A DNA stretch of 64,000 nt from an uncultured Alphaproteobacteria bacterium. Lineage in GTDB: Bacteria; Pseudomonadota; Alphaproteobacteria; HIMB59; GCA-002718135. Position 1 is the stretch's first letter. The number at the start of each line of letters is the position of its first letter. Of the stretch, positions 8,523 to 16,590 are shown piece by piece. The notes under the pieces are model-generated. The model ran no database searches, was not told the DNA's origin, and worked only from the letters and a program-made list of their open reading frames with translations. The stretch is taken from positions 350,903 to 414,902 of the forward strand of contig CACNHX010000001.1 in the NCBI GenBank assembly GCA_902620425.1, read 5' to 3'. Both the position numbers and the translations under genes were made by a program.

Positions 8523-9509
8523 CTAAGCGTTGCTTGGGACAGATAATGGAATTTGATAGTCAGGATTTTTTGCTTGTTTTATGAGTGCTGGAATAATTTC
8601 TTTATAAGCCCCAAGAAGGCCTTTTCTGGCAGGTGGTAATTGATCTTTAATCATAGCATGCAGCTTAGGTAAATTATGCGAGGGAACTTGAGGGAACATA
8701 TGGTGCTCAACATGATATTCCATATGCCAATATAAAAAACTTAAAACTGGATTTAAATATACTGTTCTAGTTGTATACCTATGGTCTCTTTTATCTTCTC
8801 TAAGTCCTGCGTGTTGAGTAAGACCCATAAGCATAACAAGGGTCTTTCCATAAAAATTAGGCAATAAAACATATAGAACTGGAAGCCAACTTTGAAAGTA
8901 AACTGAAGAAGCTATACTAATTATCCAAATAGAAAGATGACTCCACGCAGATAATCTACATTTCCATCTTTCATTTTTTGGAATACAAACTTTCATTACA
9001 TCAGTAGTTACACCAAATGCATGTTTTATAGTTTCCCATTGAAGAGAATTTTTAAAGAAAATAAAACCAGAGAATGGAATGTAATGAGAGAAAAACACAA
9101 TCAAGTCAGTTGGTTTTTTTACATGTATTTCAAAATCTACAGGATCATTAAATTGAGTATAAGTATGATGATGATAGTGAGAATATCTCCATCTGATAGG
9201 TTCAAAATTATCCATGAAACTAGCAATATAATAAAAGAAATCATTCCAGAATTTAGATTTAAAAGCAGTTCTGTGACCAGTTTCATGCCATATAGCATCG
9301 CTGCATCCCCAAATATTTCCGTATATTATAAAAAATAATAATGACCACCAAGTGCCCCAAGTGACATACGCAAGATATCCAAAGAGAAACAGAGATGAAA
9401 AATAAATAATCATATGCTTAAAACCCTGCCAATCAGATTTCTTGCATAACTGCTTGAATTCTTTTTTATCTATATTTGCTCGATACCATTTACCTAAATC
9501 AACATCCAT
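8523..9509 (-). CDS. Membrane fatty acid desaturase-family protein (copy B)
   Basis: 328 residues with HETGH (75-79), HYHHH (111-115) and HVEHH near 264 within HMEYHVEHHMFPQVP. Hydrophobic stretches lie at about 32-68 and 190-225. It is the first gene of the minus-strand oxidative block and faces the sugar ABC operon across a 190 bp divergent spacer, so the block's promoter should lie at 9510-9600. It resembles copy A (5050-6066) over its whole length, implying an old duplication with split substrate roles. Its position next to its own reductase and ferredoxin argues for a dedicated oxidation pathway. Confidence 0.87.
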   Translation of the reverse strand: MDVDLGKWYRANIDKKEFKQLCKKSDWQGFKHMIIYFSSLFLFGYLAYVTWGTWWSLLFFIIYGNIWGCSDAIWHETGHRTAFKSKFWNDFFYYIASFMDNFEPIRWRYSHYHHHTYTQFNDPVDFEIHVKKPTDLIVFFSHYIPFSGFIFFKNSLQWETIKHAFGVTTDVMKVCIPKNERWKCRLSAWSHLSIWIISIASSVYFQSWLPVLYVLLPNFYGKTLVMLMGLTQHAGLREDKRDHRYTTRTVYLNPVLSFLYWHMEYHVEHHMFPQVPSHNLPKLHAMIKDQLPPARKGLLGAYKEIIPALIKQAKNPDYQIPLSVPSNA

Positions 9510-9699
9510 TATGAAAAAATAGCACTTTTTGATAATCTTATAAATATAAAAATTGCTTTAAATTGGTAAATAAGTGCGACTATTTTATCTATCAAAAGAA
9601 AGAGGGATTTAATTTGTAATAAGATCTTTAATACTTTAATTTAATTGTATTATTGATTTATTCACTTATAAATTAATGCATAAATTATTTGGAGGAATT
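9510..9699. promoter_or_regulatory. Divergent intergenic region between desaturase block and sugar ABC operon
   Basis: A 190 bp AT-rich spacer with no ORF. It must hold promoters in both directions. On the plus strand a TATAAA-like -10 lies near 9667-9672 and a GGAGG ribosome site at 9691-9695, which places the start of the binding-protein gene at 9700. No clear operator palindrome or -35 box could be seen by eye. Confidence 0.4.
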
Positions 9700-10680
9700 A
9701 TGAAAAAAATCTTTGCTGTCATTGCTTTATTTTTTGCTTTTGCATCTACTTCAGCAGTAGCAAAAAATGATTACAGCTGTGATAAGAAATTTATATTTTT
9801 TCCAGGTGGTCCTGAAGGTGGCCCATTTGGAACTATCGTTTACAATGGTGCAGTAGCTGCTGCTGAACACACTGGTTGTGAAGTAGATTACTACTGGTCA
9901 CAGTGGAACTCAGAAATCATGATTAAACAATTTAAAGAAGCTGTTGCTCTACAGCCTGATGGAATTGCAATCTATGGTTTTCCAGGAGACGCTGCAATGA
10001 GACCTATCATTCAAGAAGCAAGAGAAATGGGTATAGTAATTACTACTATGAATACACCTCTCCCTGATCTTGAAGCAGAATATAAAACTGAAGGATTTGG
10101 TTATGCAGGGGCAGATCTATTTGATGCTGGATTCAATCTAGGTAAAAAAGCTGTTGAAGTTTGTGGTCTACAAGCTGGAGATAAAGCATTTATCTGGGGT
10201 CTTGCAAGTATGCCAAATAGAGGAGAAAGAACTAAAGGTGCAATAGCTGGTGTTGAAGCAGCAGGTGTTGAGGTAGTTTATCAAGAAATTCCTGATAATG
10301 TAAACTCAGATGCATCTCAGGGAACTCCTATGTACGTCGCTACTTATAGTGCAAATCCTGATATCAAAATGGCTATTACAGATCATGGTGGATTAACTGC
10401 AAGTTTACCAACATATATGAAGGCTGCAGGTCATGGTACTGAAGAAGTATGTGGTGCTGGATTTGATTTATCAGCTCCAATTGTTGATGGAATTAATTCT
10501 GGATACATTGACGTTGTAATTGATCAACAACCATTTATCCAAGGATATATGCCAATTGTTCAGTTATTCCTTAGTACAAAATATGGAATGGCTGGATTAG
10601 CAATGGATACTGGTGCTGCATTTGTTACAGCTGATAACGTTGATGCTGTTGCTCCATTAGCAGCAGTACAAATCAGATAA
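9700..10680 (+). CDS. Sugar ABC transporter periplasmic binding protein (type I, ribose/fructose-like)
   Basis: 326 residues. An upstream in-frame ATG at 9676 exists, but GGAGG at 9691-9695 and the signal peptide favour 9700. The signal peptide is MKKIFAVIALFFAFASTSAVA. The mature part has the periplasmic-binding-protein type I layout: FFPGGPEGGPFG at the first strand, KEAVALQPDGIAIYGFP, and ITDHGGLTASLPTYMKAAG near the hinge. FIQGYMPIVQLFL is the C-terminal helix typical of RbsB/FrcB-like proteins, which bind monosaccharides. It is followed by a stem-loop and then the ATPase and permease, so it should deliver a sugar to that importer. Confidence 0.88.
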   Translation: MKKIFAVIALFFAFASTSAVAKNDYSCDKKFIFFPGGPEGGPFGTIVYNGAVAAAEHTGCEVDYYWSQWNSEIMIKQFKEAVALQPDGIAIYGFPGDAAMRPIIQEAREMGIVITTMNTPLPDLEAEYKTEGFGYAGADLFDAGFNLGKKAVEVCGLQAGDKAFIWGLASMPNRGERTKGAIAGVEAAGVEVVYQEIPDNVNSDASQGTPMYVATYSANPDIKMAITDHGGLTASLPTYMKAAGHGTEEVCGAGFDLSAPIVDGINSGYIDVVIDQQPFIQGYMPIVQLFLSTKYGMAGLAMDTGAAFVTADNVDAVAPLAAVQIR

Positions 10681-10694
10681 ATTAAATATTATAG

Positions 10695-10727
10695 CCTGCC
10701 TTATTTTATAAGGCAGGTTTATTTTTT
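10695..10727 (+). terminator. Intercistronic stem-loop with U-tract after the binding-protein gene
   Basis: A perfect 10 bp stem (CCTGCCTTAT at 10695-10704, ATAAGGCAGG at 10708-10717) closes a TTT loop and is followed by TTTATTTTTT up to the ATPase ATG at 10728. It has the form of an intrinsic terminator. Since it lies within an operon it probably acts as a partial terminator, giving much more binding protein than ATPase and permease, and may also protect the upstream message. Confidence 0.75.
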
Positions 10728-11495
10728 ATGGCTGAAGAACTCTTAAAATTACAAAATATTTACAAAAACTTTGGAAACGTAAAAGTTTTAAAAGATGTGA
10801 ATATCAAAATAAACAAAGGTGAAGTAGTAGCTTTAATCGGTGATAACGGAGCTGGAAAATCTACACTTATTAAAGTTATAACTGGAGTTCATAGTCCAAA
10901 CTCGGGAAAAGTTTTTTTTAAAGAAAAAGAAGTACAAATTAAATCAGTTGCTCAATCAAGAAAAATGGGGATTGAAGCAGTGTATCAAGAAAGAGCATTA
11001 TGTGATCAGCAAGAATTATACAGAAATATCTTTGCAGGAAGAGAAATTACAAATTCATTAGGTTTTTTGGATATTAAAAAACAAAGAAAAGAAGCAGAAA
11101 AAATTTTACGCGACTATATAGGCTTTACTTCAAAAGCTATAACAGTTGACTCTCAAGTAATGGGACTGTCTGGTGGTGAAAAACAAGGTGTAGCTTTCGG
11201 TAGATCATTGTATTTTAATTCTGATTTAATCGTATTAGATGAACCAACAATGGGATTATCGATACAAGAAACAGAAAAAGTTCTTAATTTTGTAAAAGGT
11301 TTAAAGAATGAAAACAAATCTGCAATATTTATCGATCATAATATAATACACGTATATGGTGCTGCAGATAGATTTATTATTTTAGATAGAGGTGAAGTTG
11401 TTGGGGAATTTAATAAAGAAGATATTTCAAGAGAAGAACTTGTTCAGAAAATGATTCAACTTCATGAATCAGGAAAAATAAAAGTGGAAGATTAA
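10728..11495 (+). CDS. Sugar ABC transporter ATP-binding protein (single domain)
   Basis: 255 residues with one complete nucleotide-binding domain: Walker A GDNGAGKST (38-46), signature LSGGEKQG, Walker B LIVLDEPTMGL and H-loop FIDHN. Ribose-type importers usually have a double-length ATPase of about 500 residues; this is the single-domain FrcA-like form, so a homodimer is expected. The start directly follows a terminator-like hairpin, leaving only a U-rich leader and no clear Shine-Dalgarno. The permease ATG follows immediately after the stop. Confidence 0.92.
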   Translation: MAEELLKLQNIYKNFGNVKVLKDVNIKINKGEVVALIGDNGAGKSTLIKVITGVHSPNSGKVFFKEKEVQIKSVAQSRKMGIEAVYQERALCDQQELYRNIFAGREITNSLGFLDIKKQRKEAEKILRDYIGFTSKAITVDSQVMGLSGGEKQGVAFGRSLYFNSDLIVLDEPTMGLSIQETEKVLNFVKGLKNENKSAIFIDHNIIHVYGAADRFIILDRGEVVGEFNKEDISREELVQKMIQLHESGKIKVED

Positions 11496-12473
11496 ATGAA
11501 TAATTTATTAAATAGTTATTTTGTAAAAACTCACAAACTTGAAATTAGTATTACTATAATTGCTGTAGTACTATTCCTAATTTATTTTCTTGGCGCACCA
11601 CATGTATTTACAAGATTTCCTATTTATAGAGCTTTTATGCAATCAATGCCTTTTTTTGGAATTATTGCTATATCAGCAACATTTGTTGTTACACTTGGTG
11701 AAATTGATTTATCATTTCCATCTATAGTTGGAATTACATCTCTCATATTTGGAATTATAATGACATCGACTGATGGTAACTTTTTTATCGCATTTATTTT
11801 GGCAACTTCACTTGGAATGTTTGCTGGATTAGTAAATGGATTACTTGTTACTAAAATTGGTATACCTTCAATAGTTGCCACTATAGGTACATTATTTTTT
11901 TGGCGTGGATTAGTTAATGTAATTTCTCAAGGTAGCGGTATTGCAATCGTGGATGTAGCAGATGGAACATGGCACCATATGATATTTGTTGAAAAATTAT
12001 TTGGAAAAATTCCAATGCAATTTATTTGGTTCATTGTATTAACTGGATTGATGCAATGGGTTTATCGATACCATAAATTTGGAAATCATATCCACTTTGT
12101 AGGCGATAACAAAGCAAGCGCTCAAATGATGGGAATTAACGTTGATAATGTAAAAATTATTGCTTTTGTTCAACTAGGATTTTTCTCTGCATTAGCAGGA
12201 ATTTTTACAATGTATGAAATGTTATATTTCTGGCCTACACAAGGTGAAGGTTTGATGTTAACAACACTAGCAGCCGTCTTTGTTGGTGGCACTTCAGTCT
12301 TTGGTGGTAAAGGTACTATTTTTGGAACTTTTATTGGAGTATTAATTATTGGATCATTAGAATCAGGAATAGTTGCTTTAGGCTTATCTGGTTTTTATGT
12401 AAAATTTATTAACGGTCTAATGATTACAGTAGCCGTAACAGTCTACGCTCTAATACAAAGAAGAAAAAATTAA
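11496..12473 (+). CDS. Sugar ABC transporter permease (FrcC/RbsC-like)
   Basis: 325 residues, highly hydrophobic, with about 8-10 membrane segments. The blocks TLGEIDLSFPSIVGITS, GLLVTKIGIPSIVATIGT and TTLAAVFVGGTSVFGGKGT are diagnostic of the ribose/xylose/fructose BPD permease family. It begins at the base after the ATPase stop. Its end overlaps the convergent SDR gene by 4 bp. With the binding protein and single-domain ATPase it makes a complete monosaccharide importer. Confidence 0.92.
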   Translation: MNNLLNSYFVKTHKLEISITIIAVVLFLIYFLGAPHVFTRFPIYRAFMQSMPFFGIIAISATFVVTLGEIDLSFPSIVGITSLIFGIIMTSTDGNFFIAFILATSLGMFAGLVNGLLVTKIGIPSIVATIGTLFFWRGLVNVISQGSGIAIVDVADGTWHHMIFVEKLFGKIPMQFIWFIVLTGLMQWVYRYHKFGNHIHFVGDNKASAQMMGINVDNVKIIAFVQLGFFSALAGIFTMYEMLYFWPTQGEGLMLTTLAAVFVGGTSVFGGKGTIFGTFIGVLIIGSLESGIVALGLSGFYVKFINGLMITVAVTVYALIQRRKN

Positions 12474-13207
12474 TAAGTAGCTCTACCTCCACTCAAGTCA
12501 AAAGTTGATCCAGTGGTATAAGAATTTTCTTCAGAAGACATCCATGCAACTAAAGAAGCTAATTCTTCTACTAACACAAATCTATTTCTTGGAATTTTTG
12601 ATAACATATAATCAATATGTTCTTGTGTAATTTGATCAAAAATACGCGTCTTAGCAGGTGCAGGGGTAACACAATTAACTGAAATGTTATTTTCAGCCAA
12701 TTCTTTTCCTAAAGATTTGGTAAGTGCAATAACTCCGGCTTTTGCTGCACTATAAGGCATTGCATTAGGATTACCCTCCTTACCAGCTATCGAGGAAATA
12801 TTAACGATACGTCCATAATTATTTTTGATAAAATGAGGAACTATAGTTTTACAGCAATAAAATACTCCAGTTAGATCTATGTCTATAACTTTTTGCCATT
12901 CCTCAAGTGGATAATCCCATGTCTTAAAATTTGGTCCAGCTATTCCTGCATTATTTATTAAAATATCAATTTTGTTTTCATGAGTAAGACTTTCAGCAAA
13001 TGCATTCTCTACACTTTTATAATTTGAAACATCAACTTGAATTTTGTGAGTATTTTTTAGATCAACTTTATTTAAATATTCTGTATCTTTATCCCATATT
13101 AGTACTCTTGCACCTGACTCTATAAATCTTTTTGTAATTGCTAACCCAAAGCCTTGCGCTCCACCCGTTACAATTGCTACTCTATTTTCTAAATTAATTT
13201 TATTCAT
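12470..13207 (-). CDS. Short-chain dehydrogenase/reductase (SDR)
   Basis: 245 residues of classical SDR. The cofactor motif is TGGAQGFG (14-21), NNAG is at 85-88, and the catalytic Ser (NISS, 138-139), Tyr152 and Lys156 (YSAAK) are intact. The C-terminus GGRATY is common in sugar and 3-oxoacyl dehydrogenases. The acidic residue after the second strand (WDKD) suggests NAD over NADP. It lies end to end with the sugar importer, so a sugar dehydrogenase role feeding the lactonase and dehydratase is plausible but unproved. Its ATG shares one base with the peroxiredoxin stop. Confidence 0.87.
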   Translation of the reverse strand: MNKINLENRVAIVTGGAQGFGLAITKRFIESGARVLIWDKDTEYLNKVDLKNTHKIQVDVSNYKSVENAFAESLTHENKIDILINNAGIAGPNFKTWDYPLEEWQKVIDIDLTGVFYCCKTIVPHFIKNNYGRIVNISSIAGKEGNPNAMPYSAAKAGVIALTKSLGKELAENNISVNCVTPAPAKTRIFDQITQEHIDYMLSKIPRNRFVLVEELASLVAWMSSEENSYTTGSTFDLSGGRATY

Positions 13208-13680
13208 TAAATTTGTTCTAAAATATATTCAGCTGAACTAACACGGTATTCACCATCATTTTCAATAAACTTGTTTATAATCATATTATTCTCAATGATC
13301 ATGGCAAACCTTTGACACCTAAAACCCATATAATTTTTTGTCTTATCAGATAGCAAATTAAAATATTTTGTAATCTCAGCATTTCCATCCGCAATTCCAT
13401 TGATTATTTCTCCGTTTGAATAACTCAATAACCAAGATTTCATCACATGCTCATCATTTACAGATAGACAGTAAATGCCATCAATATTTTTATTTATAAA
13501 TGAATTATATAATTTTATATAACCTGGAAGATGTTTCTCAGAACAAGTTGGTGTAAATGCTCCTGGCACACCAAATAGGATAATTTTTTTATTTATAAAT
13601 TCTTTTTTTAATGAAGATATTGATGAAACACCTTTTTTAATAATAGGTACTTTAAAATCATCAATATTCATGTTTATCAT
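13207..13680 (-). CDS. Peroxiredoxin of the Prx5/AhpE-like group
   Basis: 157 residues. The peroxidatic cysteine is C46 in PGAFTPTCSEKH, the Prx5 signature; other cysteines are in IYCLSV and FRCQRFAM. The FRCQRFAMIIEN strand corresponds to the SKRYALVVED region of Prx5 proteins. It should reduce hydrogen or alkyl peroxides in the cytoplasm using glutaredoxin or thioredoxin. It overlaps the dsbD stop by 4 bp (ATGA), so translation is coupled to a thiol-transfer membrane protein. Confidence 0.88.
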   Translation of the reverse strand: MINMNIDDFKVPIIKKGVSSISSLKKEFINKKIILFGVPGAFTPTCSEKHLPGYIKLYNSFINKNIDGIYCLSVNDEHVMKSWLLSYSNGEIINGIADGNAEITKYFNLLSDKTKNYMGFRCQRFAMIIENNMIINKFIENDGEYRVSSAEYILEQI

Positions 13681-15731
13681 TTAACTTTATTATATGTTTC
13701 AAATATTTTTTTCTCAGTCAATATTTCATTCATTACTATGCCTTCAGGAAACTTTGAAGAATAAAATGCATTAAAAGGTATGCCAAATTTATTGTATTTT
13801 TTTAAAAATTTATTTATTTTTTCATTTGGTTGTGTCCAATCAGCTTTTATCAATGTCACTTCTTGTAAATCAAAAAAATCTGAAACTGTTTTTGAATTTA
13901 AAACATTAATTTTATTAAACTTACAGGTAATGCACCAATCTGCTGTTATATCTAAAAAAACAATTTCATTATTTGCTATTATTTCAGGAATACTTTTGGA
14001 ATTAAAATCTAACCAATTATTACTTTTATAATTTTCTTCATTAATTTTTTGAAAAGAATTTAAATACGGAGTTAAAAAGAAAATAATTATTAAAGAAATA
14101 ATTAAGGGAGTTTGATAAATTCTAAATTTTAAAATTGCTGATATTAAGATCAATAAAACAGTAAATGTAGCTATAAAAAAATAATTGAAATAATTATTTA
14201 ATATACTTAAAAGCCAAACAATTGTTATGAATAATAAAATAGATAAAAAATATTTAAAATAAATCATCCATTTTCCAGATCGAGGTAAGAAGGAAATCAG
14301 ACCTGGAAAAAAAGCTATAATCAAATAAGGTAAACTCATTCCTATACCCATAAAACAGAATATTAAAAATAAATATGTTGTTGATTGAGTAAAAGCAGCC
14401 GTTACAGCTGTTCCTAAATAAGGTGCAGAACATGGTGTAGCAAGTAGTGTAGCAAAAAAACCATTAAAAAAATTCTTTGTATAAAAATTGTTTCCTGAAT
14501 TTAAAATTTTTGATGAAGATAAAAAACTTGGTAAATTTATTTGGAAAAGACCAAGAGTGTTCAAGAAAAACATTGATATAATTATCAAAATGAACATTAA
14601 AAAGTAGGGTTCTTGAAATTGCATACCCCATGATATTGAAATATTAATTTGTTTCAGGATAGCAAAAAATGCACCAAGTATTAGAAAAGAAGAGATAATA
14701 CCCAATACGGTTATAAAAAAACTACTTTTAATATTTTTATCCTCAGTATTAATTACAGATAATAATTTTAAGGATAATACTGGAAAAACACATGGCATAA
14801 GATTCAAAATAAACCCGCCTAATATTGAAATTAAGAGTAAGTATATAAGACTAGTTTTTATAGAGATATTTTTATCTATATTTTCAATTTCTACACTTTT
14901 TTCAACTTTAAAGCTGTGATTATTATCATAAAAAAATATTTCTATTGGAAATTTTTTTTCATTAAACTGATCGGCACTGTAATATAAAGAGGTATTCAAT
15001 TTTTGGAAATCGAGGGAATAATTATTTATTGGTTCTACAACAGGTAGTCCAAATGGTGTGTGAATAAAAATTTTTGGATCATCAAAAAAAGAGGTAGTTG
15101 ATATTTCTATGTCAAAAATAACACTATTGTTATTTTCAATAGCCTTGAATGAGAAATTAGAAATAGGTGTAAAATCAATATTATTATTTAATGTAGTAGA
15201 TAGAACTTTTTCAATTTCAAAAAAATAATCTGTATATTCACCATCTCCAGATGGTATATTTAGAAAAATATCTGCACTACCTGGAATGCAAACATCTTTA
15301 CAAACTAAATAATTAATATTTAAATTTAAATTTGTTTGTTTTTGATTATCTTCTAGATCTACAATCAAAGGAAAGATAACTTTATCTTTATATCCAATTG
15401 ATTTTAAACCTAGTATTTCAAATTCTATTGGCTCTGGCCATAGTATTTTTATATCTTTAACGTTCGAAGAATTATTCCATATAATTTTTTGAGGAAAACC
15501 TCCTCCTCCAGGAGATTTCCAATATGTTTTCCATTCATCTTCTAGTTCGTATTCTAATGCTAAAATTAATTGATTATTATTTGATGAAGTCATTGGTGAA
15601 ATCAATCTAACTTTTGATTTTTCACTAATTGCCCAATCTGAAGATAAGGAGTATCCAGCTGTACTAAATAGTCCAAGAGCAAATATTATTGCAATTTTTA
15701 ACAGATTTATAGCTTTTATTACCTTGTCCAT
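13677..15731 (-). CDS. dsbD: DsbD/ScsB-type thiol:disulfide interchange protein
   Basis: 684 residues in three parts. After an N-terminal hydrophobic signal there is a periplasmic domain (to about 290) with CKDVCIPGSAD. A membrane domain of about 8 helices follows with the redox cysteines in LMPCVFPVL and LATPCSAPYLG. The C-terminal thioredoxin-like domain has ADWCITCKFN (CxxC). It carries electrons from cytoplasmic thioredoxin to periplasmic partners, for example for cytochrome c maturation or protein disulfide reduction. The large N-terminal domain resembles the ScsB-like branch more than E. coli DsbD. It is divergent from yqgE with a 57 bp spacer. Confidence 0.87.
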   Translation of the reverse strand: MDKVIKAINLLKIAIIFALGLFSTAGYSLSSDWAISEKSKVRLISPMTSSNNNQLILALEYELEDEWKTYWKSPGGGGFPQKIIWNNSSNVKDIKILWPEPIEFEILGLKSIGYKDKVIFPLIVDLEDNQKQTNLNLNINYLVCKDVCIPGSADIFLNIPSGDGEYTDYFFEIEKVLSTTLNNNIDFTPISNFSFKAIENNNSVIFDIEISTTSFFDDPKIFIHTPFGLPVVEPINNYSLDFQKLNTSLYYSADQFNEKKFPIEIFFYDNNHSFKVEKSVEIENIDKNISIKTSLIYLLLISILGGFILNLMPCVFPVLSLKLLSVINTEDKNIKSSFFITVLGIISSFLILGAFFAILKQINISISWGMQFQEPYFLMFILIIISMFFLNTLGLFQINLPSFLSSSKILNSGNNFYTKNFFNGFFATLLATPCSAPYLGTAVTAAFTQSTTYLFLIFCFMGIGMSLPYLIIAFFPGLISFLPRSGKWMIYFKYFLSILLFITIVWLLSILNNYFNYFFIATFTVLLILISAILKFRIYQTPLIISLIIIFFLTPYLNSFQKINEENYKSNNWLDFNSKSIPEIIANNEIVFLDITADWCITCKFNKINVLNSKTVSDFFDLQEVTLIKADWTQPNEKINKFLKKYNKFGIPFNAFYSSKFPEGIVMNEILTEKKIFETYNKVK

Positions 15732-15788
15732 ATAAAATAAATCAATACAATATTGAAAAATATAAATTAACGCGAATATATATACTAT

Positions 15789-16340
15789 ATGAATTTAACT
15801 GGTCAGTTCTTAATTTCAATGCCTTCATTAGAAGATGATAGATTTGAAAAAACGGTAATTTATATGTGTGCTCACTCAAAAGATGGGGCTATGGGTATAA
15901 TAATCAACAAAAAAATTGATTATGATCTTTACCCAGATTTGCTTGAACAATTAGGTATAGATAAGCCATTAGAAGATAAGAAACTTTATATCCGCTATGG
16001 TGGTCCTGTCGAAAGTGGCAGGGGATTTGTTTTACATTCTGACGAAGTTATTCAAAAAGAAACCCTAACAATAGATAAAGGGGTGGCGTTAACTAGTACT
16101 TCAGAGTTTTTTGAAGACCTTTCTAAAGGTAATGGTCCAAAGAATAGTATTCTAGCTCTTGGATATGCAGGATGGGGTCCAGGACAAATTGAAAAGGAAT
16201 TAGCGTCAAATAGTTGGATGACGCTAAAAACAAATAGTGATTTTATTTTTGATGAAAAAGTTAACAATAAATGGAATGATGCATTTAATTTATTGGGGAT
16301 AGATGCAAGTAAACTTTCAATATTTTCAGGTAGTTGTTAA
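15789..16340 (+). CDS. yqgE: YqgE/AlgH family protein (UPF0301)
   Basis: 183 residues, the normal length. It begins LTGQFLISMPSLEDDRFEKTVIYMC and contains MGIIINK, RYGGPVESGRGFVLH and ALGYAGWGPGQIEKE, all family hallmarks. The biochemical role is unknown across the family. Divergently placed from dsbD. Its stop directly abuts the stop of a convergent small gene. Confidence 0.93.
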   Translation: MNLTGQFLISMPSLEDDRFEKTVIYMCAHSKDGAMGIIINKKIDYDLYPDLLEQLGIDKPLEDKKLYIRYGGPVESGRGFVLHSDEVIQKETLTIDKGVALTSTSEFFEDLSKGNGPKNSILALGYAGWGPGQIEKELASNSWMTLKTNSDFIFDEKVNNKWNDAFNLLGIDASKLSIFSGSC

Positions 16341-16532
16341 TTATAGAATAATATCAAAAACCCTTTCCTTATCTTTTTCTGAAACTTTTTTTATTTTAAA
16401 CTTTGTAGTTTTTACAAGTTTAATACCTTTATTGGTAACAAATGATTTCATTTTTATTACCTCTTTTTCAGGCATTTTTCTTTCATATTTTAAAATATGC
16501 TTCTTTCCATTAATCATAAATGCTGTCTTCAT
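16341..16532 (-). CDS. Small basic hypothetical protein (63 aa)
   Basis: A 63-residue ORF with strong support as a gene: AAGGAGAT lies 5-6 bases before the ATG on the minus strand, one of the best ribosome sites in the window. The protein is lysine-rich (for example KYERKMPEKEVIKMK) with no membrane segment and no family recognised. It lies downstream of amt1 on the same strand, separated by a stem-loop. The overlapping plus-strand frame (16303-16587) has no ribosome site and is judged a shadow. Confidence 0.6.
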   Translation of the reverse strand: MKTAFMINGKKHILKYERKMPEKEVIKMKSFVTNKGIKLVKTTKFKIKKVSEKDKERVFDIIL

Positions 16533-16548
16533 GTTTTATCTCCTTTAT

Positions 16549-16583
16549 TTTAAGAGAGGTATGATTACCTCTCTTAATTTTTT
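16549..16583 (+). terminator. Stem-loop with T-tract between amt1 and the small gene
   Basis: A TAAGAGAGGTA / TACCTCTCTTA stem (about 11 bp, TGAT-type loop) at about 16549-16573 is followed on the plus strand by a T-run (16575-16583). In that direction it would end transcripts from yqgE that pass the small convergent gene. On the minus strand it falls just after the amt1 stop but has no U-tract, so there it may act as a 3' stabilising hairpin. Confidence 0.6.
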
Positions 16584-16590
16584 TTAAGTA

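Noticed and set aside
9021-9338. 105-residue plus-strand frame within the desaturase
   Set aside because: Shadow of the histidine-box coding strand; no supporting start signal.
16303-16587. 94-residue hydrophobic plus-strand frame after yqgE
   Set aside because: Antisense to a 63-residue gene that has a strong ribosome site, and it runs through a hairpin with a T-tract; the hydrophobicity comes from reading A-rich code backwards.
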